DNA of 55,822 bases from Cyanobacterium sp. T60_A2020_053. GTDB lineage: Bacteria > Cyanobacteriota > Cyanobacteriia > Cyanobacteriales > Cyanobacteriaceae. Every line of letters starts with the position of its first letter. Position 1 is the stretch's first letter. The stretch spans positions 1-55,822 of the forward strand of contig JACYMF010000065.1 in NCBI GenBank assembly GCA_015272165.1. The letters are read 5' to 3'. This document shows, piece after piece, positions 19,607 through 26,782 of the stretch. The notes beneath the pieces are model-generated. The model had not been told where the DNA came from. It worked only from the letters and a program-made list of their open reading frames with translations, and ran no database searches. The position numbers were made by a program, and so were the translations under genes.

Positions 19607-19639
19607 AAAAACCCCTAGAGATTATCTAAGGGCTTTTTT
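19607..19639 (-). terminator. terminator of the 24-codon gene
   Basis: On the minus strand CCCTTAGA and TCTAGGGG pair around loop TAATC (8 bp with one G-U) and are followed by TTTTTT. A matching T-run on the other side would also stop plus-strand transcripts. Confidence 0.75.
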
Positions 19640-19702
19640 TATATCTATAATTTCGGATTCTCTAATCAGTTTAGATGTAATTACTGGAAGAAACTTTAAT
19701 AA

Positions 19703-19777
19703 TTAAAGAATAGCCCCAGCGCTTAATTCACCATTGCCGAAAAGAGAACCCAAAGTTTTACTAATACTATCAACCAT
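19703..19777 (-). CDS. 24-residue peptide gene with consensus expression signals
   Basis: Codons read MVDSISKTLGSLFGN, then GELSAGAIL and TAA. The ATG is eight bases after a perfect anti-16S match (AAAGGAGGTGAT, 19783-19794). An in-frame ATG two codons earlier overlaps that Shine-Dalgarno and is less likely. A consensus sigma-70 promoter lies upstream and a terminator downstream, so the unit is complete and independent. The peptide has small residues and alternating hydrophobic positions that could form an amphipathic helix. It has no transmembrane span, signal peptide or Cys. I recognise no family. It could be a regulatory small protein, a structural peptide, or a decoy leader whose point is ribosome binding. 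No other mobile element touches it. Confidence 0.65.
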   Translation of the reverse strand: MVDSISKTLGSLFGNGELSAGAIL

Positions 19778-19830
19778 GGGCATCACCTCCTTTATTCCTG
19801 AACGGTAAGAAATATAATTTCAATAAATCT

Positions 19831-19859
19831 AATATAACAACTGTTTTTTTTTTCGTCAA
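19831..19859 (-). promoter_or_regulatory. consensus sigma-70 promoter of the 24-codon gene
   Basis: -35 TTGACG (19859-19854), 17-bp spacer beginning with ten A residues, -10 TATATT (19836-19831). The predicted start of transcription near 19824 would leave a ~47-nt leader before the ATG. An upstream terminator (19878-19896) isolates it from the Psb35-like gene. Confidence 0.75.
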
Positions 19860-19869
19860 GAGGTTAAAC

Positions 19870-19896
19870 AAAAAAAAGATGAGAAAAAATCTCACC
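19870..19896 (-). terminator. terminator after Psb35-like gene
   Basis: Minus strand GGTGAGATTTTTTCTCATC followed by TTTTTTTT: a short TGAGA/TCTCA stem, a T-rich loop and a run of T. It is about 50 bp after the stop codon. Confidence 0.6.
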
Positions 19897-19943
19897 TCAG
19901 CTATTTCCCAAATTAAAGATTTTATTTTCTTGAAAACTTCCTG

Positions 19944-20168
19944 TTAACGACATTGATTGACACGAGAAGCATCCGTAGTGAAAGCCGGTACACGCACTAA
20001 ATAATCGGTATCATTCCCCGTGAAAGATTGAGCCAAAAGATCGAAAGAATCAGAGTTCCAATTACGTTCGTGAATGGTTTTAGTTTGTTCTCCTCTGAAA
20101 TAGGCTTGAGTGCCGATTAAAGATACCGCTAACCAACCGATTACAAATAATGCTATTAAGATTGCCAT
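19944..20168 (-). CDS. small single-span membrane protein, Psb35-like
   Basis: A 74-residue protein: one N-terminal membrane span (MAILIALFVIGWLAVSLIG), the motif GTQAYFRGEQTKTIHERNW, then a polar tail. This arrangement resembles the cyanobacterial photosystem II assembly factor Psb35, which helps stabilise the CP47 module. The likeness is from memory of the family, so the name is tentative. I use the ATG at 20168, preceded at good distance by AAAGGAG; the frame also has a TTG three codons earlier. A promoter-like TTGCAA-17-TAATAT lies at 20230-20202 and a terminator follows. It is therefore monocistronic and probably well expressed. Confidence 0.7.
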   Translation of the reverse strand: MAILIALFVIGWLAVSLIGTQAYFRGEQTKTIHERNWNSDSFDLLAQSFTGNDTDYLVRVPAFTTDASRVNQCR

Positions 20169-20201
20169 GTTTTTCAAGCTCCTTTGCTTGACGACATTTC
20201 T

Positions 20202-20230
20202 ATATTAACTTATGTAAATTTTTATTGCAA
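20202..20230 (-). promoter_or_regulatory. putative promoter of Psb35-like gene
   Basis: TTGCAA (20230-20225), 17-bp spacer, TAATAT (20207-20202), about 35 bp upstream of the ATG. Confidence 0.5.
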
Positions 20231-20312
20231 CGAGTTGACAAATATATTTATGGGTGCTATCCGTATTAATTGGTTCGGTTCTCCCATGGGGAAGCAGAGG
20301 GAGCGGAGGAAG

Positions 20313-20746
20313 GCAGGGCGTTTTCATTCTCAAATTTTTAGTTGAGACAAAGTAGTAAGCAACAAGTAAAAAGTAATAAGTAACAAGTAAAAAGTAATAA
20401 GTTTTGATTCTTTTTGATGAAAAAAGATTTTTCTATATACTTTAACTAATAATTAATCAATTAATATTTGAAATATTGATTTTTTGATTAAAAAAACTCA
20501 ATGCGCGTAGAGTTAAGCTATTAGCAATGAAATTTATTTCATTGTGGGATATGGGTTTAAGCCAATAAATCCCTTTGCAATAAATCTCCATTACGCTAAT
20601 AGCAAAAGCGATGCACTGAGCTTGTCTAAGTGTCAGCTAAAGCGACTAAGAAAAATGCAATTTTTCTTCGATTTTGAAAACCCCCTAGGTAGAAAGGGAG
20701 ATGATTATAATTCATAACTCATAACTCATAATTCATAATTCATAAC
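20313..20746. repeat. dispersed repeats upstream of plsX
   Basis: This 699-bp gap (20178-20876) holds a GCAGGGCGTTTTCATTCTCA repeat (20313) leading into AAGTAAAAAGTAAT runs and TTTTTGATGAAAAAAGATTT. A second element is bounded by GCTATTAGC (20518) and GCTAATAGC (~20597) with an inner TGAAATTTATTTCA palindrome. An AATTCATA heptad run lies at ~20706-20746. Nothing in it looks coding. Confidence 0.55.
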
Positions 20747-20876
20747 TATTTGTTGCCCTTTTTAAGCTATGATGCTGATAAATAAGAAAAAACTTTGACC
20801 CTTCATTCATCGGTAACGGTGATGGTAGGCAAGACGTGATATAATTTTGAAGATTTTAACCCAAATAAACTGAGCA

Positions 20877-21941
20877 ATGGCAGTAACACGCGCGAAAATA
20901 GCAGTGGATGCAATGGGCGGAGACAAAGAGCCCGGAGTAATCGTCGCTGGTGCAATCCGAGCGGCAGCAGAATTAGACATCGACATTTTATTAGTGGGAG
21001 ATGCTAACACGATTCAGGCGGAGTTAGATCACCACGAAGGAGGGCTAGATAATATTGAAATTGTCCCTTCTGAAGGGGTTGTGTCTATGGACGAAGGAGC
21101 CTTAACTGGTGTGCGTCGTAAACCCCAAGCCTCTATCAATGTCGCTATGAAATTAGTTAAAGAGGGAAGGGCGCAGGGAGTTGTTTCTGCAGGTCATTCG
21201 GGCGCTGCCATGGCGGCCGCTTCTCTTAGTTTGGGGCGTATTAAGGGCATTGATCGTCCAGCTATTGGCGCAGTTTTTCCCACTATGTACGCTAATAAGT
21301 CTGTTATTGTTTTGGATGTGGGCGCTAATGTGGACTGTAAACCAAAATATTTAGAACAGTTTGCCCTCATGGGAACTATTTATAGTAAATATGTTCTCGA
21401 AGTTGAAGAACCGAAAGTTGGGTTGGTGAATATCGGCGAAGAAGCTACCAAGGGTAATGAGTTGGCAAAAGAAACTTACAAGTTATTGATGGATAACCCA
21501 GCTATTCCATTTATCGGTAACGCCGAGGGTAGGGATGTTTTATCAGGGGATTTTGATGTGATTGTTTGTGATGGTTTTGTGGGAAATGTACTACTGAAAT
21601 TTGCGGAAGCAGTAGGGGAAATCATGATTCAAATTGTTAAGGAAGAATTGCCTTTTGGGGTAAGAGGGAAAATTGGTTCAGCAATTCTCAAGCCCAATTT
21701 AAAAAGAATTAAACAAAGAATTGATCATGCTGAACACGGAGGGGCATTATTACTGGGTGTACCAGCAGTATGTATCATTAGTCATGGTAGCTCCCAAGCG
21801 CCCTCCATCTTTAATGCCATTAGGGTAGCGAAGGAAGCGATTGATCATGAAATTGTGGAGCGTATTCGTAATTATCAGGAAACGAAATCAATTCAGATTA
21901 ATCAAGCGCCCTCCGTTGCGGTAGAAGGTCAAAAAAATTAA
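20877..21941 (+). CDS. plsX: phosphate acyltransferase PlsX
   Basis: Makes acyl-phosphate from acyl-ACP for phospholipid and glycolipid synthesis; a peripheral membrane enzyme. N-terminal AKIAVDAMGGDKEPGVIVAGA is the family signature. It is followed by SAGHSGAAMAAASLSLGRI, LDVGANVDCKP, GLVNIGEEATKGNELAKE and the C-terminal EHGGALLLGV. At 354 residues it has normal length. fabH follows after about 55 bp in the same direction, the standard cyanobacterial plsX-fabH order, with an AGGAG-rich spacer. fabD, which often comes third, is not present: a family A element lies directly after fabH. Confidence 0.97.
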   Translation: MAVTRAKIAVDAMGGDKEPGVIVAGAIRAAAELDIDILLVGDANTIQAELDHHEGGLDNIEIVPSEGVVSMDEGALTGVRRKPQASINVAMKLVKEGRAQGVVSAGHSGAAMAAASLSLGRIKGIDRPAIGAVFPTMYANKSVIVLDVGANVDCKPKYLEQFALMGTIYSKYVLEVEEPKVGLVNIGEEATKGNELAKETYKLLMDNPAIPFIGNAEGRDVLSGDFDVIVCDGFVGNVLLKFAEAVGEIMIQIVKEELPFGVRGKIGSAILKPNLKRIKQRIDHAEHGGALLLGVPAVCIISHGSSQAPSIFNAIRVAKEAIDHEIVERIRNYQETKSIQINQAPSVAVEGQKN

Positions 21942-21956
21942 TCATCATCAAAAAAC

Positions 21957-21999
21957 AGGAGATAAATCATTGCAGTTTGGTAAGGAGTCGTCTATTTTG
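21957..21999 (+). promoter_or_regulatory. two Shine-Dalgarno/TTG start pairs for fabH
   Basis: AGGAG at 21957-21961 followed by TTG at 21970, and GGAG at 21984-21987 followed by TTG at 21997, both in the same frame. The second gives the usual FabH N-terminus. Which one is used cannot be decided from sequence alone. Confidence 0.6.
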
Positions 22000-22989
22000 A
22001 ATATAAGCAAGGGCATTACAATAATAGGAAGTGGTTCGGCTGTTGCCCCCCAAGTCATTAGTAATGAAGATTTAAGCAAAATAGTCGATACTTCTGATGA
22101 TTGGATTCAATCTCGCACGGGTATTAAAGAGCGCCGTATCGCTCATAATCTTAGTTTAAGTGAATTGGCAGCCCAGGCTGGGGCATTAGCCTTAGCCGAT
22201 GGGGGGATTACCCCCGATGAAGTGGATTTGATCATTTTAGCCACTTCTACCCCTGATGATTTGTTTGGTAGCGCGGCACAGGTACAGGGTTTATTGGGTG
22301 CAACTCGTGCGGTAGCCTTTGATTTAACTGCTGCCTGTTCGGGGTTTGTGTTTGCCCTTGTCACCGCTTCCCAATACATTCGTACTGGTGTGTATAAAAA
22401 TGTCTTGGTGATTGGTGCTGATTGTTTATCCCGTTGGGTAGATTGGTCTGATCGTACTACCTGTGTATTATTTGGTGATGGGGCGGGCGCTGTGGTGTGT
22501 CGTGGGAGTGATGAGAGGGATAATTTACTGGGTTTTGAGATGTGTAGTAATGGTTTACTCAATAATAATCTTAATCTTGCCTACAGTGGAGAACATAAAG
22601 TGATTGGGGAGGATAAAGCCATTAATCAGGGTGGTTTTAACTGTATTACCATGAATGGTCGAGAGGTTTATCGTTTTGCAGTGAATAGAGTGCCAGAAGT
22701 GATCGAAAAGGCGTTGTTTCGAGCCAATTTGACCACTGATGATATTGATTGGCTCATTCTCCATCAAGCTAATCAAAGAATTATTCAAGGGGTGGCAGAT
22801 CGTTTAAGTATTCCTTCACAGAAAATTATTAGTAATTTGCATCGTTATGGTAATACTTCTGCTGCTTCTATTCCCCTTGCCCTTGATGAGGCAAGACAGG
22901 AAGGCAAAATTAAAAAGGGAGACATTTTAGCTATGTCTGGTTTTGGGGCTGGTTTAAGTTGGGGTGCTGGAATCGTGCGCTGGGGATAA
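21997..22989 (+). CDS. fabH: beta-ketoacyl-ACP synthase III
   Basis: Condenses acetyl-CoA with malonyl-ACP to start fatty-acid synthesis. The catalytic triad is visible: Cys in AACSGFVFAL, His in LILHQANQRIIQ and Asn in RYGNTSAASIPLAL. The terminal GFGAGLSWGAGIVRWG is typical. There is no ATG near the expected start. The TTG at 21997 (MNISKGITIIGSGSA) has GGAG nine bases upstream and gives the family length of 330. Another in-frame TTG at 21970 also has AGGAG at good distance and would add nine residues. Two weak TTG starts, each with its own ribosome site, suggest tuned expression relative to plsX. Confidence 0.93.
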   Translation: MNISKGITIIGSGSAVAPQVISNEDLSKIVDTSDDWIQSRTGIKERRIAHNLSLSELAAQAGALALADGGITPDEVDLIILATSTPDDLFGSAAQVQGLLGATRAVAFDLTAACSGFVFALVTASQYIRTGVYKNVLVIGADCLSRWVDWSDRTTCVLFGDGAGAVVCRGSDERDNLLGFEMCSNGLLNNNLNLAYSGEHKVIGEDKAINQGGFNCITMNGREVYRFAVNRVPEVIEKALFRANLTTDDIDWLILHQANQRIIQGVADRLSIPSQKIISNLHRYGNTSAASIPLALDEARQEGKIKKGDILAMSGFGAGLSWGAGIVRWG

Positions 22990-22990
22990 T

Positions 22991-23251
22991 TAGATGGTGC
23001 TGAAAAAGTATTTTGGTGAGGGGAGGTATCAGGCTTCAGGTGTCAGGTTTCAGGTAGAATGCTGATAAATTAAAGACTTTAGCCAAATAGTTACTTTTTA
23101 TAAATTGCTCATTTGTATCAATTATTTTTGATTCGGATGGAAAAAATAGAGTATTTTTAGAGAAAAAAGTCAATTTATGACACTTTTTGTTATGTAGAAT
23201 AGACTTTAAACTTTTATTTGACAAGGGTTTTGATTTATTCAGCAGACCCTA
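22991..23251. mobile_element. family A element after fabH
   Basis: 261 bp: left end TAGATGGTGCTGAAAAAG, right end complementary to TAGGGTCTGCTGAATAAATC. The left end begins two bases after the fabH stop codon. The interior has TTTCAGG heptads and AT-rich sequence. Confidence 0.7.
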
Positions 23252-23298
23252 ATGAGTGATCTCAATATTCTATCTTCGCACTTTACCTCACTGTGTAA

Positions 23299-23400
23299 TA
23301 GACTTCTCCAATAATAGCTATTTTAAGGGCTGAAGCCTGTAAGGGTTGAATCATATTCAACCCCTACGAGACAATAAAAAATAATTTATGGAGATGTCTA
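23299..23400. mobile_element. family C element (102 bp) inserted in a palindrome
   Basis: Ends TAGACTTCTCC and GGAGATGTCTA with an inner GGGTTGAATCATATTCAACCC hairpin. It splits CTGTGTAA from TGAATTACACGG. Removing it while keeping one target copy restores a family B palindrome with a single base change. An inverted second copy of equal length is at 24387. Confidence 0.75.
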
Positions 23401-23424
23401 ATGAATTACACGGAAGCAACAAGA

Positions 23425-24333
23425 TTACTTTAAGGCTTCTACGATGGTAGTAGTATTGGTTTTCATCATTTTGATATAAGTGTCAGCATCGCTTCCTTCA
23501 GCGCCCACCGAATCGGCATAAAGTTCTCGATTAGCTAATTTTACTCCGGCTTCCCGTGCCACAGTGGTTATCAATGCTGGATTGATGGTAGTTTCCGCAA
23601 AAATAGCTTTAATATTGGTAGCTTTGATGGTTTCTACTAAATTACGCAGGGTGAGGGCGCTGGGTTGTTCTTCTGTACTAATGCCAATCAATGTGCCGGG
23701 AATTTCTAAACCGTAGGCATTGGCATAATATTGAAATGCGTCATGGGTAGTTACTAATTTTCTATCATCGGGGGGAATTTGCCCAATTTCTGTTTTAATC
23801 CACTCATCAAGGTTGCTTAATTCGGTGAGGAGGGAGCTGGTATTATTACGGAAGGTTTCTTCTCCTACGGGGTAAAGTTCGATCAATTCATCCCTAATGG
23901 CTTCCGCCATTATCTTAACATTACTCACATCGCCCCAAACATGAGGATCGGGCGCTTTTTGTCCCTCATATTCAAAATCAAGAGGTTTAACTACTTCACC
24001 CACCGCCAAGGTTTCAGCGACCTTCACTGTAGCGTAAATTTGCTTAATGAGATTAGGCTCAAGGTTATAACCGTTATAGATAATTAGATCAGCTTCTTCT
24101 AAGATAATATTATCCTGCGGTACTGGCTCGTAAATATGAGGGTCTTCTCCTGCTTTTAAAATACTGCTATGGTTAATTTCATCCCCTGCTATTTGTGCGG
24201 TTAAATCTCCAATAATCGTTGTGGTGGACACTACTTGAGGTTTATCTGAAGATTGATTATTGACACTGCCACATCCGCTTAATAATAGGGTGAGGGCGCT
24301 GATTTTTATTAATGTTTTTTGCCAATTTTTCAT
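23425..24333 (-). CDS. Zn/Mn-type ABC transporter substrate-binding lipoprotein
   Basis: A 302-residue periplasmic metal-binding protein of the ZnuA/MntC/PsaA (cluster 9) family. The signal peptide ends in lipobox LLLSGC (Cys about residue 21). Likely metal ligands lie in GEDPHIYEPVPQD, DPHVWGDVSN, TTHDAFQYYANAYGLE and the late Asp in ELYADSVG. The motif IFAETTINP is typical. The ATPase and permease genes of the transporter are absent on both sides, so the binding protein is an orphan here and must work with subunits encoded elsewhere. It is framed by two inverted family C elements. Mn2+ versus Zn2+ cannot be decided from sequence. Confidence 0.88.
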   Translation of the reverse strand: MKNWQKTLIKISALTLLLSGCGSVNNQSSDKPQVVSTTTIIGDLTAQIAGDEINHSSILKAGEDPHIYEPVPQDNIILEEADLIIYNGYNLEPNLIKQIYATVKVAETLAVGEVVKPLDFEYEGQKAPDPHVWGDVSNVKIMAEAIRDELIELYPVGEETFRNNTSSLLTELSNLDEWIKTEIGQIPPDDRKLVTTHDAFQYYANAYGLEIPGTLIGISTEEQPSALTLRNLVETIKATNIKAIFAETTINPALITTVAREAGVKLANRELYADSVGAEGSDADTYIKMMKTNTTTIVEALK

Positions 24334-24386
24334 AATTAATCAATAAAATTTTCATAATCGTATCATTATCGTTGTTGTTGTTACCT

Positions 24387-24488
24387 TAGACCTCTCCATA
24401 AATTATTTTTGATTAGCTCGTAGGGGTTGAATATTATTCAACCCTTACAGGCTTTAACCCTTAAAATAGCTATTGTGGGAGATGTCTA
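24387..24488. mobile_element. family C element (102 bp), inverted copy
   Basis: TAGACCTCTCC...GGGAGATGTCTA with the inner GGGTTGAATATTATTCAACCC hairpin. It has the same length as, and opposite orientation to, the copy at 23299; the metal-binding lipoprotein gene lies between them. Confidence 0.75.
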
Positions 24489-24536
24489 TTAAGTTTTGCT
24501 TACTTCCTCAATGCTTAACCTGAAAGCGTCACCCCA

Positions 24537-24587
24537 CCGTGTAATGAATTACACGGAACCAACAGTATCACGTTCAATAAATTGAAC
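24537..24587. repeat. family B twin palindrome
   Basis: CCGTGTAATGAATTACACGG (24537-24556) and GTTCAATAAATTGAAC (24572-24587), 15 bp apart; both are perfect or near-perfect palindromes. The outer ends of the element are not recognisable here. Confidence 0.75.
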
Positions 24588-24629
24588 TCAACTTTACTTT
24601 TTACTCATTACTCAAAACCTTACCTAAAT

Positions 24630-25760
24630 TCAGCAACGTTTAACAGCAATTACGGCATTTTGTCCCCCAAAACCAAAACTAAAACAGAGAGAATAGTGAA
24701 AATCAGCGCCCTCCACCTTATTCACCCAATTAAGGTCATAATCACCATGGTTATGATTAGGCAATAATGTTTGTTGTTGTAAAGACATGAGAGTTAAAGC
24801 TAAACTCAGCGCCCCTGAACCTCCCAAACAGTGACCTAGTGAGCCTTTGAGGTGATTAATATAAGGTTGCTGAGGAAAAGATTTACTAATCAATAGAGCC
24901 TCTCTAGCATCATTTAAAACTGTTCCCGTACCATGGGTTTGAATGTGATCAATATCTGTTATGTTTACATTACCATGGCGTAAACTGTGTTTAATCGCCC
25001 ATAAAGCTGAATCTGCTGAGGCTTCGGGCGCTGTCATTTCCTTAGCATCACAGGTTAAACCCCAACCGATAATTTCCCCGTAAACTTTAGCCTGTCGTTG
25101 TTTGGCAGAAGTTTCCGTTTCTAATATTAACAGCGCCCCTCCCTCAGCCAATGCCATGCCGTCTCGACAAGAAGCGAAAGGATAACAACCGTTACGACTG
25201 AGGGCTTTTAGTTGACGAAATCCCACCATAGTTAATGGGGTGATGGGCGCTTCCACCGCCCCAGCAATTACTCTCTGACAGTAACCCCGTTTGATTAACT
25301 CGTAGCCTTGGGCAACAGCCGTTAATCCCGTGGCACAAGCCGTCATGGGCGCTAACACAGGGGCGCTGGTTTGCAGGAAGTGCGCCGCCATTTGTGCCGG
25401 TTGAGAAGGTAAATTAGTTAACCAATTACCCTTAATTTTCCTTTCTGCTAACCAAGTTTGTGCCATAGTTTCCCAGTTTCCCTGACAACCTCGACTCGAA
25501 CCAATTACCACGCCCATATCTGGTTGAGGGGCGCTGATTTGGGCATCTTTTAAGGTGGCTTTTATTACCCTGTCGGTGATGGGGTGGAGGGCGCTGGGGT
25601 TTTTGTTAATTAAGCCAAGGGGTAAAGGGGGAAGGAAATCAAAAGGTTGTTGCAATTTTAGCCCACATTTCCCTAAACTTAGGGCTTCCCATGTTTGTTG
25701 TTTATCTCCTAAGCAAGATAATATCCCTATACCTGTAACTAAAATTTTTTCTTGACTCAT
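24630..25760 (-). CDS. beta-ketoacyl-ACP synthase (KAS II-like paralogue)
   Basis: A 376-residue thiolase-fold condensing enzyme. Catalytic residues of KAS I/II enzymes are present: Cys in TACATGLTAVAQG, His in QTHGTGTVLNDARE and His in GSLGHCLGGSGALSLAL. It is shorter than FabF (~415), with deletions before the active Cys. It is probably the second, FabF-related synthase seen in cyanobacteria rather than the main elongating enzyme. No ACP or other fatty-acid gene is adjacent. The substrate, whether fatty acid, polyketide or specialised lipid, cannot be told from sequence. Its coding strand contains many copies of the GGGCGCTG core. Confidence 0.85.
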   Translation of the reverse strand: MSQEKILVTGIGILSCLGDKQQTWEALSLGKCGLKLQQPFDFLPPLPLGLINKNPSALHPITDRVIKATLKDAQISAPQPDMGVVIGSSRGCQGNWETMAQTWLAERKIKGNWLTNLPSQPAQMAAHFLQTSAPVLAPMTACATGLTAVAQGYELIKRGYCQRVIAGAVEAPITPLTMVGFRQLKALSRNGCYPFASCRDGMALAEGGALLILETETSAKQRQAKVYGEIIGWGLTCDAKEMTAPEASADSALWAIKHSLRHGNVNITDIDHIQTHGTGTVLNDAREALLISKSFPQQPYINHLKGSLGHCLGGSGALSLALTLMSLQQQTLLPNHNHGDYDLNWVNKVEGADFHYSLCFSFGFGGQNAVIAVKRC

Positions 25761-25842
25761 TAGTTAATATTTTAGGAAGTTTTCAGGCAAAATTAATTTT
25801 TTATTTGCTTGACTATTAGAAAATATTACTTCCCTCACTTAT

Positions 25843-26135
25843 GCAGGGCTGTTTCATTCTAAAATTTTTAGTTGAGACAAAATAATAAGTAATATCAAGT
25901 CCGTTTGATCAGCCGAAGGCTGCCGCTGCGCGATCACTTACAAATTAGTGAGATCAATATCTTAGTTCAATTTATTGAACGTAAACCTATTGGTTCCGTG
26001 TAATTCATTACACGGTGGATAAAGTGCGGAGAGATAATCTATTTGTAACTAATTATCCGAACTTGATATAACAAGTAAAAAGTAATCAGTTTTGATTGTT
26101 TTTGATGAAAAAAGATTTTCTCAAAATTTTTAAAT
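25843..26135. repeat. dispersed repeat interrupted by a family B element
   Basis: GCAGGGCTGTTTCATTCTAA ... GTTGAGACAAAATAATAAGT, then after the inserted element ACAAGTAAAAAGTAATCAG ... TTTTTGATGAAAAAAGATTT. It matches the uninterrupted repeat at 20313-20440, which shows where the insertion occurred. Confidence 0.65.
25891..26070. mobile_element. family B element, full copy
   Basis: About 180 bp, ends ATATCAAGTCCG and CGAACTTGATAT, containing GTTCAATTTATTGAAC (25965-25980) and CCGTGTAATTCATTACACGG (25996-26015). Non-coding. Confidence 0.7.
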
Positions 26136-26216
26136 AATAACTAAAATGTCAAGAGCAAAAAACTCTCTGATACTTATAGGCTAAAGATTATAGCCCATTT
26201 TACTTTGCTACGATGA

Positions 26217-26262
26217 AACAGCCCCGCCCTCTCCTGTGGGAGAGGAGTTAGGGGTGAGGGTA
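26217..26262. repeat. GC-rich hairpin repeat
   Basis: CCCTCTCCTGTGGGAGAGGAG then TTAGGGGTGAGGG: a short-loop hairpin of a type dispersed between genes in many cyanobacteria. It may serve as a terminator just after the FRP gene. Confidence 0.5.
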
Positions 26263-26282
26263 AATTTTAAAAATGCTCTTTT

Positions 26283-26615
26283 TTACATTTTTGACAAAGA
26301 AGAAATTTTCGCTAACTTGCCAGAATCTAAACCGTTTAACTCTTCTAAACTAATCCAACCTTCCTTTAATAATTGAGCAAAAGTAAAGACTAACATACTT
26401 TCTCGATTATCATATTTACCATCGAGATCATGGCGCTTGGCACTTAAAAGATCATGCACTTGCCATAATTGCTCAATATTTGTCATATTATCAGTCTGAT
26501 TTTTAACTTCTGCCATTAAAGTTGCTGTTTCGCGCCCATAGGCTTTTTGCAAAACTTGATGACTGATTTGTATTTCAAGAGGATTCCATCCTGTATGGGT
26601 AACTGTTGTGGACAT
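26283..26615 (-). CDS. frp: fluorescence recovery protein (OCP regulator)
   Basis: A 110-residue all-helical dimeric protein that binds the activated orange carotenoid protein, speeds its return to the dark orange state and detaches it from the phycobilisome. The body matches known FRPs: a helix ending QKAYGRETATLMAEV, then IEQLWQVHDLLSAKRHDLDGKYDNRESMLVFTFAQLLKEGWISLEEL. The conserved LHDxLSAKRHExDGKYD block, known to contact OCP, is intact apart from conservative changes. It lies 167 bp downstream of the OCP gene on the same strand, behind a strong terminator, so it must have its own promoter or depend on read-through. Confidence 0.95.
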   Translation of the reverse strand: MSTTVTHTGWNPLEIQISHQVLQKAYGRETATLMAEVKNQTDNMTNIEQLWQVHDLLSAKRHDLDGKYDNRESMLVFTFAQLLKEGWISLEELNGLDSGKLAKISSLSKM

Positions 26616-26691
26616 AATTGGTTATGAATTAGATAGATATATAAGAAATTTTGAAGATTACTATATAATATCAATATCTTTCGGTAAACCG

Positions 26692-26733
26692 CAAAAAAAA
26701 GAGTTTTTCTTTCGAGAAAAACTCTTTTTTTTA
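26692..26733. terminator. strong bidirectional terminator between OCP and FRP genes
   Basis: GAGTTTTTCT and AGAAAAACTC pair over 10 bp with a TTCG tetraloop (26701-26724), flanked by A8 and T8 runs that extend the stem. It ends OCP transcription about 50 bp after the stop and would work in both directions. Confidence 0.9.
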
Positions 26734-26782
26734 ATTTAATTTTTGAAAATTACGGTGGGCAGTGCATCGCCGTAAAGGATGA

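Noticed and set aside
19703-19783. 24-codon gene as a transcription attenuator leader
   Set aside because: It is followed by its own terminator and then a convergent-facing 3' region of another gene, with no downstream operon on the same strand within reach except the kinase start at 19531, and there are no runs of regulatory codons. The possibility of a leader for the kinase is weak but not excluded.
22143-22562. Open frame of 139 codons opposite fabH
   Set aside because: Antisense shadow of the fabH coding sequence; composition reflects the complement of Ala/Gly-rich codons.
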